A stretch of 64,000 nucleotides of DNA from Manduca sexta (Eukaryota; Arthropoda; Insecta; Lepidoptera; Sphingidae), in assembly GCF_014839805.1 (NCBI RefSeq), contig NC_051138.1, forward strand, positions 7,562,983-7,626,982. Direction: 5' to 3'. Positions 51,501 through 61,676 of this stretch are shown one piece after another (the stretch's first letter is position 1; the number at the start of each line of letters is the position of its first letter). The position numbers and the translations under genes were made by a program. Under the pieces are notes generated by a model. That model had not been told where the DNA came from and did no database searches. It was given only the letters and a program-made list of their open reading frames with translations.

Positions 51501-54500
51501 CAAGAAATTTTGTGTAACTTGATGGTTGTCAGTCGGAGGATTATTTTTCTGGCTGGATGCAAATATAAACCAGTATAAGATGATAATAAGTCATGCTTTA
51601 GGAAAAATAAATGGTTATTCATATTTTTATTGCCTAATAATACTTATTAATGATTTATCAATTAGGTATAATTTGCAAGTTGCATTTATTGGCAATAGAT
51701 ATAGTTTTGTACTACATACATTTAATTCGTAGTTAAAAAAATAGTGAAGTTACTTAGAATTTAAAAAAATAATTTTATGCCCTTCAAAACAAGGTTTGTA
51801 TGGTATAGTACTATAAAAACTGTATTCTAAAAGTTACTACTGCTTTTGTGGTTATAGTATTTTTTAACATAATCATTACTTTGTCCGCGTTTAATTTAAT
51901 TTTGAATGAGGTGAAATTAATCAGAAGTCATGTCTGTTTTTATGCATTTCCTAGACAATCTAAAATACTTATATCAAAATGAATTTAAAAATTAGCCAAA
52001 ATTACATTTTTTCGTGCATAATTTAACAAGTGTGATGTTGGTCTCAAATATTACCAGTCAAATATTATTGTCGTAATTTTCACACAAACCTTAGGTACTT
52101 TAATTATACACCACAAAAAAACCGGTTCCTAGGCCCATTATACTCATACAAATTTATTGTCAGTGTCAATTAGAAATTTAATTTACCTATATCCTTTAAA
52201 TATTTTTTATGCATCTACATTATTATACCTTATGATGTAATTTTGTTAATTAAAAGCATGTTCTATACAGCTGTCTAAGTACTGAGAGCTAAAATGTTTA
52301 CATTTAATTAATATTTTTCTTAGCACGCTTAAATATATTATTTAATAATTTATCTTAACCATAGTATGTATATTACTTGAATTAGAATACACACTGCGTC
52401 GCTCATAGTTCTTACCCACACAAAGATCCAAGACATGTGTCATTGGGTGCCAATGTGAAATAGGTGTATTTTTAACGCCACAAAACCCAACCCCGAAATA
52501 AATATATGCATACGAACATTTGTCACAATCGATTGAACAGACAGCCTTCCGGTTAATGGACAATCTCATCAGCTTTACCACGGAGGCTGTCACAGTAACA
52601 TACGCGTAGCAATTAGAAATCTTATTATAATATGTATGCAGGTAGAATAGATCATTTAAAACAAGGACAAGTGATAGTAGTGCTGATTCTTGAAAAAAAT
52701 CGCGACCGAACATTAATATTTTACTCATGATTTTTTACCTTTACCGAACTTATCCTATTTAATTCTAGAAGAAGAAAAAATCACGTTAAGAGAGGAAAAT
52801 ATCTTTTTGAAATGGAGTCACACTCCTTTGAAATGTTTAATTTAATAACACAATATAACAAATATTTAATTATAATAGTATTTATAAATTATTACGCCTG
52901 TCGCACAACCAAATCAATAAATCAAAACTTATAAGATGTGCAACGACCACATATTTAAAAGCATAATATTATATACATTAAACGTGTTAAAATCAAGAGC
53001 GGTAACATTACTTCCCTTATTAATATTAACATTTTAATAAATTTTCTACATCTATCGTGCAGCCGACCACGTGTTATAATATTTATTTACGTAGACAAGT
53101 TAGGACACTGAACTTTAACTATTGTAAAAATCTGTACCTAGTTTTCCTAATATCAGTTAGAAATTAAACTATGGCCGACTGCACACCACATTTACTTGTG
53201 TAGGAAGATAAGTACAATACTAGATTTGAACAATTTAAGTATTTAGTAAATATTTATAAACATTTTACAACAACACTATGAAACTTAGCAACAAGGACGA
53301 GATTTGTGATCGAAAAACTCAACATAACAATGCAAAATGATGCTTTGATACAAAATATATAAAACTTATTGATAAAATATTTATACTTCCATGATATGCC
53401 AATGTAACTTATATACATCTGTACAAGTGTTAGCTAAAATAATCTGAGATCATGATGATAACAGGCACCAAACGCACTGTTAGGCTGTGGCTGGATTTTT
53501 TGTTGTATAATAAAATATATTTACTTTTTAATCTTTATTTGAAATATACATAATTTATAAGGTAAATAATTCTTTAACTTCTTTTTATTGTAACTTAACC
53601 TTTCTACAAAGAATTTTCACCTTCAAAACTAGCACAGCTATCAAGATCAAGCTCCGTACATGTTACAAATTGATATTATTGAGCCCAGATGTTCTATTAT
53701 TCAATTAAAGACTTTTCTGATAAAAATTTGTACTTGTTATTTCATAAAACATTTTAAAAGTTAAATTCAAAAATAAATAATCACTCCAGCCACTGCCGAA
53801 ACCACAATTGTGAATTCTAAAAGGAAACTACAACAAATACAATTTGATAATTTTTCAACAAAGATGAAAGTGTTTGATTGCGCGTATTACGAATGTTTTG
53901 ACCGTGAGAGTAAGAACGGCAAAATATTTACTTTTTCATTTTATATGTGGCAGATTTTTTTTTAAAACTAAGTTTTAGTTTGCAGTTGCCTTGGGTAACC
54001 TCCATTTTATTTTAAATATTATCATTGATCCAAGCAAACAATCATTGTAAACGATCGAGTAGTGGCAAAAAAAGTAACAAAAGGGATGTTAATCTCTCAT
54101 GTGAGTTTAATGAAATACCATTTAAATATAGAACTTACTGACACACATTTTTAAAGAATCTGTAATAATTTAATTTCTGTAATCGCCAGAACTCATAACT
54201 TATAATATGAACTATATTTTTGTTATTAAGTTACACGAAACGAAAGAGAGATTAAGTATTCCTCATTGTTAATGCAGAAAAAATATTTCAAGGTATCGAT
54301 GGCGGCCTGCATAAGATTATCTCATTGAATGCGTACAACAAGAACTGTAGAGTTTCAAGAAAAAATCGGTTTAATCAACTTACGCCATTGTTTCATACAT
54401 ATACATTTATGTTTAAATATATAATATTTCGTTATTGTACGTTGGATCTTATCTGTATCGAAGAATTTATCACTGGCTTGCAATAATGGCGCTTAAGCCG

Positions 54501-55343
54501 TTCTTACTCTTTTGGATTTATAAACACCTAAGCTAATTCCATGTAATGAATAAGATTAGTTTATAAGCAGTACTAATCATGAAGTCCGAGTACAATGTAG
54601 TCCAACAATAACTTACTAGTCACATTAATCATTTAACTATGAAAATATTGCAAATGTCTGAAAGCCCCCTTTGAAACCATCCGTGAAGTAGTAACAGGAT
54701 ACATCATACTTATAATATCTTATGTAAAAACAACTTTCTCAAGGAAAGCTGATAAATAGTCGCGAATATATATTACATTCAGTGAATCTTAGCGATACGT
54801 TTACTGGTTATACGCATTATTATTAATTAAGTTGTCTTAGCTATTTATTCGACATTTTGTAAATAATAACGAATTGTGTGTCTATAAATCTCTATCGTTT
54901 GTTAAACCTACTTTGTTTTTGATCCTTCATTTTGAATCCACCTCTAATATTGTAAATAAAATAATAGTATTTTAAATATTTGAGATAGTTACGAAATTTT
55001 TTATAATATTTAGCTTTGAGTTAAATAGGAAATATAATAATTGCAATTAATAAAAAACTATGTTGATAAACAACAATTTATCTGAAGTTAACAACTAAAT
55101 AGAGTTTAAATAAATTAATAAATACTATATAATTAAATATTTGTAGTTTAATTGGGCTAATAATTTTATAAAACACAAAGGATCAAAAACATAACGATTA
55201 AAATGATATTAACCCTTAGTTACTGAAATCGGTCCACGAAGAAAAACCTCTTTAGTCTTTATCTGATCGAAACAAACATATTCTTGTTTAGAAAAATCAA
55301 TATCCGTAGAATGCAATGATCTGATGGCATCTTAAAGGTTAAG

Positions 55344-55547
55344 TTAATAGGTACCGTCTTCCGCTGGATCCTGGTAAGGCTGTGCTGGTGGCTGGACTGG
55401 CTCCGTCTGGTAATAAGCACCGGATACGAAGGGGTTGTTGGGCACGTGCTGCTGGGGGGCGGCGGGCGGTGCAGGAGGCCGCGGGGGCGCGATCGAACCG
55501 TACGCGGGCGGCTCTGAACCTTTCAGAGGCGCCGACGGCTTCTCCGT
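55344..55547 (-). CDS. VGlut: VGlut last coding exon, cytosolic tail
   Basis: Acceptor TTTTTTAG, TAA at 55344-55346. Proline-rich: [19 protein letters not shown], then [18 protein letters not shown], ending PAEDGTY. It is GC-rich compared with its surroundings. Confidence 0.9.
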   Translation of the reverse strand, partial: TEKPSAPLKGSEPPAYGSIAPPRPPAPPAAPQQHVPNNPFVSGAYYQTEPVQPPAQPYQDPAEDGTY

Positions 55548-58500
55548 CTAAAAAAATGGTAATTAGGTTTATTTTTAAAACAAATCAGACCACTGACGTT
55601 CATAAAAAATGTCATATTTATGCAAAAAATGAAGGTAGTTATGTTGAAGTTAAGCCTTTAGAAATCCTACTGATAATGTTTTTAATAGCCCACCAACACA
55701 TCATAAGAAACGGTAAATTAAATATGGATTGCGTCGAAATACCGATAAGACGACCTCAGTCTTAGTTCATTATACTATTCATTTATACTTACAAAAGTAG
55801 TCTCATGATCCAATGATTTAATAGGGATCGGTGGTTCTTCGATGGCGGTGTCGGCCCACGGTTGAAGTTCGCCAGAAGCAAAGATGCCGTATATCGTAAT
55901 GCCGATGAAGTGCACGGTTGCGCCCATTAGAAATACCGCTCGCCACTCTCTTATAGCCATTACCAGTGTATTCTGATATATAAAAAAATTATGATATCCT
56001 CCTGAAGGCTAATTTTATTAACGCATAGTTACAAATTCAAACACACGCGACATCACGCTATCATAATCATACCTTTTTGTATTTAACCTCGTAATTAAAT
56101 TATAATCATCTAAACGCATTCAGATCCAATATTTCATAACAGTATAACTTTCAGTTGGACAATGGAAATGTTACTGTGATATGAATACAATACGAAAGTC
56201 ATTCGTGCGCGCTGCCAGGCAGTGGGAGCAGCGCAAAGCGATAATAAAGTACTCAGCGCGAAATACAGTGTGTAACGCATCGTCGCGCACCCACAAAGCA
56301 TCATTTGATATTCAGAGCGCGCGTCACGCCGAGCTCGATTTCCTTTTTTAAATTAGCCACGGCCGAATGTCCTTGTTTCGCAAGCTCTGGCGAAGGAAAA
56401 CGACACCCTTACGGTTCGCGGGGAGTGCCACTTCAAAGTTTTCAATAAAACGCACGAGCTAGAATTGAACTATTAATCTGCATAAAGTATGCGTTTGATT
56501 GATATGCGTGGAGTATTTGTTTATGAGCGATATATTAAGGTATAGTCAATTTTATTATTTAAATCTGTATATCTATCTGTAGGTTAACTTAAACAATGGA
56601 GTCTCACTGGGATTTCAAAAATGGGTAGTATCTAATAAAAAAAGTAAAATTTAATACCACTCTATAATAAAGTACCTAAATATAAATTTATTTCAACACA
56701 TATTACATAATATGTTGAAATAAATTTTTACGAAAATATAATATCTCACGAATATAATTTATATCCAATCAACCAGGTATCTTTATCTGTCCAAAATGAG
56801 GATTAGTTAATCTTGAAAATACTCATACCTTCTCTTGTGTCATGTAGGCGATGACGATAGGAACCACGAAGCCTGCTATGGTGCCAATGCCGTTGGACAG
56901 CCCCATCAGAATAGACGCGTACCGCGGTGCGATGTCGAGGTGGTTTACATTGTAGCCAGATATAGCGAAACCGCTGCACGCGACGCCGATCGTCAACTCA
57001 ATGGTAGCCACGTACTGTTGGAAGCGGTCTTATTGTAATTATAAATTACTATTCTATTTTCGTGCCCATTCAATTACGAAATTTATAATAATAAATAGTA
57101 TGTTTATAACAATATTTAAATTTCTTGTTTCTTACAAATATGAATTCACAAATAAATAAATATTTTTAGTAAATAAAGAAAGTAAAAAATATCGGAACGC
57201 TCTATAAACTGATGAAAAAACTACGATTACCTTATTATCAGCATAGGCGACGAGTACAAAGAAGAACGCTTCCAACCCAAAACCTCCGCAATTGAATAGT
57301 TTCCGCACATTAGTCGTGGTCATGATGTTATTCTTTCGCAGATAATCAGCCAACATTCCACCGATGGGCACCAATGACGTCATAATTAAATGAGGTATCG
57401 CGCCCACAAACCCGGACTACAAGAAAAAAAGTAAAACATGACTTCCAATGCATTTGACTATAAAGCAATAAAGAATTTGCGCTTATTTAATATAATGACC
57501 TCCGTTATCTGCATGTTGAATCTAGTTTTGAAGTATTCAGATTGGAATATGACGAGTAAACAGAAATTCCAGGTTCTGCAAAAGTTGGCCACAATGATAG
57601 CATAAACCTGCCGAAATAATAAAATACTCATTATGTACCCAATTTTATTTTTGTATAATTTTCTTTATCACCTCTCAATGTCTACTTACGGGTGGTGATG
57701 TAGCAAATGCCTTCCAGGGAGTTGACATGAAGCCAGGCATGGCAGCTTGGGTGGCAGTGCCGATCGACTGTTCGATGTACGTCATCTCCTTTGCCGTGAT
57801 ACTGGGATGCTTGCTAGGTCTTTCGAATACCAACCAGAGCCATAAGACGTACCTAAACACATTTTATATTTTTTTCAATATTTTGTCCTGTATTATTATA
57901 AAGGTAAGAAGCATAACTAACGTTATAAACTGATATTTCCTGTTAGAGCTAGAATAGATTGATCCTTAACTTATAGAAAAAGGAAAGCCTAAAACAGATT
58001 TATTAACTTACGTATAGACATTAACAGAGCTGTGTTTGCTGCGTGACCTACGTTTAGTCTCATTAATGAGTCATAAGTCTATACTATGCTTACCAAACGA
58101 CACCCGAAACGCCATAAAAATAGAATGGCGCCTGCCAGCCTATGTAATCCGACAAGAGGCCAGACAAAGGCATGCCAATCACTATGCCCGCGTAAGTGCC
58201 ACAGAAGGCCAGTGTCGCCAATCTGGAGCGCTCCAGCGGCGGGGCCCACATCCTCCAAATACCGTGGCATGATGGATATGTCACACCCTATAATAAATAA
58301 GTTATTAAAACATAAAATCCAATTTATGGCCTCAACGGATTACCAAATATAGATGGTATTAATCTGATCTCGCTTTGAAGCAAATAAATATCTTTACGAA
58401 ATCCGTCTTTGTATGTATTTCTATTACAATGCACAATAGAAAAAGTATTTGATACATTAAAATGATTTCTATAGATGGCCCACAATCTAAGATTAAATAG

Positions 58501-60538
58501 GATATTGGCATTGAAGATCTAATCCGGAATATACGGAGAGGAGCAAATACGTAACCATGACGACGAAGGGCTCCGTAATCCTAAAGAGGCTTTGTAAGTA
58601 CATTCGCAAGCGATGTCGACTATACTCGAGGACGATTGAGGATATGGAGGTGTAATGATTGAAAATCCTCTGGATTTTCAATGCTCCATATATCAAACGA
58701 CCTTTATCGTTTACTCAGAAATGTTTGGGAAGGATTAAAACTTACATATATTATCGGAACGCAGTAAACGTGCAAAAAGTAAATTAAATTCTAATAGGTA
58801 GATAAATAGTTGGTTATAAACTATAACGAGAATTCGCTCGGTTAATATTAATATTTTAGATCCATAAATATCTTACCAAAAATCGTATTATTTCTTAATG
58901 TAAGCCTTTAATGCATCACTTTTAAAACATATTAAAACAGACAGTCGCCCTAAGTATGAGATCTGTTAAATGTAGGCGACATCCCAATAATATGCAAAAT
59001 GAAGTTGTTGAAAGTAGGGGAGTTAAATCCAAACGTGACGAGTGCCACATTCGAAACGCGCTGCAAAATTTGTAGCATTGTAATAAGCTTGATCATGCAC
59101 CATCACGTACTGAATATCAAATGTTCCAAAATTCACGACACATACTTTGCATTGTAACCCCTAATAACTTGTATCAATGTAATCTCTAGCATTTAGGAAT
59201 ACATACATTAAAATTTTCTGAATAATGACTATGTTCAGTTCTAACTTGGTAGGTATCTATAGTCCCTAACATATATTTTTTTTGGACAAACATAACACAG
59301 TTATATTGGTTACGGTATTAAAAACCGTTGGAAATAAAAAGTCACGTAACTTAAATAACGATACTAGATTGGTCAATCATTAAAAGCACTTACCTCAACA
59401 AAGCCCTGCGCAACTTTTAAGATGACAACAGCGGCCGGGCCTACTGTCATAGCGCCGGGGATGGCCATGTTGAATACAGCTGACATTACTATAGCGATGC
59501 CGAAGATCTTGTTCGCAGGGTACATGGAGGCGAGGAAGCCACCAGGGACTTGGGTGATGAGGTACCCAGCGAAGTACGACGAGTCAATAGATGATTCCAC
59601 TTCAACAGTCCAATTAAATGGAGACTCCTCGCCTTTGTTCTGCGGAATTGTAACTCATTACAGAATACTAAGTACCGTTATTATGTAAGATTGCTTTCCT
59701 TGGAACTTGACAATCGTATTAACTTTGCTTTATGAGAAATGTAATATTTTTGTTATATTAACGAGCTACAGAGGGTCTGCTATCTAAGATATTTATTTAT
59801 TTCATTTTAGGAAAGCTTTCACTAAATAACATCATAAGTAAGGAACATTATATTATAAACTAGCTTCCGCTCGCAGCTTCGCCCGCGTGGATTTCGGACT
59901 TCAAAAATGGAGGAGGTGCTCAATTTGTCGGGATGTTTTTTTAATGTATGGTGGTATGCAGGTGGTCCGGTTGTCCGGTCAGGGTCTGATGATGATCCTG
60001 GTGAAATCGAAGGAAGCTTATAGCATGATTCAGTATTCACGCGTGATGGCTTATTATTAGCGTATTTCATGTATAACTTTGGTGTTTCTATAGCGATTTC
60101 TATGATTCTTTTTTATGGAATATTTAATAATGTTAACTTTTTTAATTAGGGATGACTGAGAGTGTTATAAACGTAAGAGTAGACAAATATAATGAGAAAG
60201 CTTCGAGCTGCTAAGCTATCGGGAGTTACACGTGTTATTGTGAGTCAATCATAAAAGATAGACATATGCTGTCGTGGGATATTTTTTACATAATTTTAAG
60301 GAGAACATTTCCGTCATACATGATTTCTGCGTAGCTTTAACCATTAAGGTTGCACACGCGACGGAAGCTTAAAAATGGAGTAACTTCTCCCGTTTTCCCA
60401 ACATTTCCCTTTACTGCTCTGCTCCTATTAATTGTAGCGTGATGAAAAGTATACTATAACCAGCACAGGAGTATGACAAATAATTGTACCAAGTTTCGTT
60501 AAAATCCGTCGAGTAGTTTTTGTTTCTATAACGGTTAT

Positions 60539-60571
<33 letters not shown>

Positions 60572-61676
60572 AATTTTACTAATTGCATTTTTGGCATCAG
60601 TATCGATCCCTAATCACCCCCTGATAGTTATTTTGGAAATATATTTCATGTACAGAATTGACCTCTCTACAGATTTATTATAAGTAAAGTATAGATAGAT
60701 AGATATAGATATAGATAAATTACAAACAATAAACCTTCGTCTATAGATAACTTAAATAAGCACTTTAAATCTATAAACCAAAGTGAGAAGGATTTCGCCT
60801 TACTTATCACACAAAAGTCACATGTTGTAATTACAACATGTGACTTTTTTGTACTAATTGACTAAGTTCTTTGAGTATCAAATCTTAAACCTATTTTATA
60901 TAAAATAAAAAACATTACAACTATATCTAGGGGATGACTGATAAATATTCATAACCTGGTTATAGTCCAACTTTAATCTCTAAACGCTTCAATAAATCTT
61001 ACGGACACTTATATTTTTACAACAATAATACTATGAAATGACCTAATACTTATCGGTTGTTAGAAACTTGAAATCTTCAAAACTGCTGAGTCATTTGAAA
61101 AAAAATCCTACTGCCTTTCTCTTTCATTTTTTTATTTGATTACTATCATTCCGATAAAATGTTTTCACAAAGAGAGAGTAAAATAAACAAGTAAAACACA
61201 CTTACATTGGAATTGTCAGTCATTTTTAACTTTGCCATGCTCATGTTGCACCGCATGCCGAACATTATACTGAAACCGAAGCACGCCAGCAGGGCCACCG
61301 TGTAGCGCGCGCTCAAACACGGGCATTCCGCTTTGATGTATTTATCTAAGAAAATACAATACTTATAAATAATATTAAAACGCATTAATTTATCATAGTT
61401 CCATGTTTAGAAATTCAATGTTTAAAATGAGATACGGGCAGCTCTAAATAAATATATTTTTTAAATTTATTTAACCTTTATTTGCGTTTATATTGTAATC
61501 ATTAATTGATTGTGTTAAACTACATATTTCTGTACATTATATATTCACTACGTATTAAAGTACCTATGGGTCGTGGAGGGGGCCTATTTGGTGACGGTGG
61601 TGTTTCCAGATCCTCTCCATCATACATCTGATCGTATCCCTTCTGGTCGACGTGGAAGTTTTCATATTGACTGTTT
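55344..61676 (-). CDS. VGlut: Vesicular glutamate transporter (SLC17 family), 3' ten exons
   Basis: Ten minus-strand exons join in phase into 572 residues and TAA; only a short N-terminal exon, ending in phase 2, is missing. The protein is a 12-helix major facilitator protein of synaptic vesicles that imports glutamate using the proton-pump potential. Diagnostic stretches: FGMRCN in helix 1, [22 protein letters not shown] and [12 protein letters not shown] around helix 4, [39 protein letters not shown] (405-421), and [10 protein letters not shown] near the end of the membrane domain, which separates VGLUTs from sialins. Numbered from the first visible residue, Arg69, Glu166 and Arg296 match rat VGLUT2 Arg88, Glu191 and Arg322, but Asp103 and Lys159 stand at His128 and Arg184. 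The cytosolic tail (about 486-572) is proline-rich with PPAY (518-521) and NPF (543-545) motifs. The only odd donor is GTCATT at 57499. Confidence 0.93.
55793..55972 (-). CDS. VGlut: VGlut exon, helix 12
   Basis: Acceptor TATATCAG, donor CTTTT/GTAAGT, 60 codons. [20 protein letters not shown], then [17 protein letters not shown] at the membrane exit. The NTLVMAI stretch makes the loop between helices 11 and 12 slightly longer than in mammals. Confidence 0.92.
56195..56460. promoter_or_regulatory. CpG-rich island inside a VGlut intron
   Basis: A GC-rich block in a strongly AT-rich intron, with GTGCGCGCTGCC, GAGCGCGCGTCACG and GGTTCGCGGGGAG stretches. No exon fits. It could be an internal promoter or enhancer, or the remnant of a GC-rich insertion. 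Confidence 0.3.
56829..57014 (-). CDS. VGlut: VGlut exon, helices 10-11
   Basis: Acceptor CCAACAG, donor GAGAAG/GTATGA, 62 codons including [20 protein letters not shown] and [20 protein letters not shown]. Confidence 0.95.
57231..57416 (-). CDS. VGlut: VGlut exon, helices 8-9
   Basis: Acceptor TTGTAG, donor [42 protein letters not shown] and [17 protein letters not shown]. Confidence 0.93.
57500..57607 (-). CDS. VGlut: VGlut exon, helix 7
   Basis: Acceptor TTTCGGCAG, donor GGAG/GTCATT (weak but phase-correct). 36 codons: [20 protein letters not shown] then [16 protein letters not shown]. It carries the conserved Arg of helix 7. Confidence 0.92.
57690..57852 (-). CDS. VGlut: VGlut exon, helix 6 and central loop
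   Basis: Acceptor TGTTTAG, donor [30 protein letters not shown] then [15 protein letters not shown], the cytosolic loop between the two six-helix halves. Confidence 0.92.
58094..58287 (-). CDS. VGlut: VGlut exon with helices 4-5
   Basis: Acceptor TTATAG, donor GTTTG/GTAAGC. Reads [20 protein letters not shown] then [14 protein letters not shown], the family signature, and ends in split Trp codon TG/G. Confidence 0.95.
59394..59639 (-). CDS. VGlut: VGlut exon with helices 2-3
   Basis: Acceptor TTCCGCAG, donor TTGAG/GTAAGT, 82 codons. [20 protein letters not shown] then [20 protein letters not shown], ending [11 protein letters not shown], which abuts GVTYP in the next exon. Confidence 0.93.
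59858..60700. repeat. Dispersed repeat block with CAGA and GATA microsatellites, in VGlut intron
   Basis: Starts near CTAGCTTCCGCTCGCAGCTT then CGCCCGCGTGGATTTCGG, and ends near AATTGACCTCTCTACAGATT followed by a GATA-rich tract (about 60688-60712). An ACAG run of about seven units lies at 60541-60568. This is the non-coding 3' portion of a LINE-like family common in Lepidoptera. Confidence 0.6.
60813..60848. repeat. Perfect 36-bp palindrome in VGlut intron
   Basis: AAAAGTCACATGTTGTAA is followed directly by its exact reverse complement, with no spacer. It contains CACATG and CATGTG E-box-type hexamers. Confidence 0.85.
61206..61345 (-). CDS. VGlut: VGlut exon with helix 1
   Basis: Acceptor TTTTCTTAG, donor CCAAT/GTAAGT. 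Contains the cysteine pair ECPCL, then [20 protein letters not shown] and CNMSMA, helix 1 with the conserved Arg. Confidence 0.92.
61564..61676 (-). CDS. VGlut: VGlut exon, N-terminal cytosolic segment
   Basis: Acceptor TTTGTTTCAG, donor ATAG/GTACTT. Reads [20 protein letters not shown], then an acidic and proline-rich [12 protein letters not shown]. It begins with one base of a split codon, so an upstream exon exists. Confidence 0.85.

Larger units (their letters stand above)
42310..55343. other. Gene-poor AT-rich interval between lipase copy 2 and VGlut
   Basis: No conserved exon was recognised on either strand over 13 kb. The part nearest VGlut may be its 3' UTR, but no limit is visible. 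The interval holds a long foldback element (43064-43583), repeat fragments (43611-44170, 46899-47060), a hairpin (47104-47236), a palindrome (47822-47955), a short duplication (50784-50905) and a degenerate tandem repeat (51288-51500). Frames at 46256-46501 plus and 52342-52728 minus have no family features. Confidence 0.45.

Noticed and set aside
52342..52728. 128-residue minus-strand frame
   Set aside because: Longest frame in the gene-poor interval, but with no recognisable domain or splice context; chance or part of a long untranslated region is as likely.
55382..55765. 127-residue plus-strand frame
   Set aside because: It is the antisense shadow of the GC-rich last exon of VGlut plus intron sequence.
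58036..58352. Plus-strand frames over the VGlut helix 4-5 exon
   Set aside because: Antisense shadows of a well-supported exon.
60541..60568. ACAG tetranucleotide run considered as a CRISPR-like or regulatory array
   Set aside because: Simple microsatellite within a LINE-like 3' region; no spacers.
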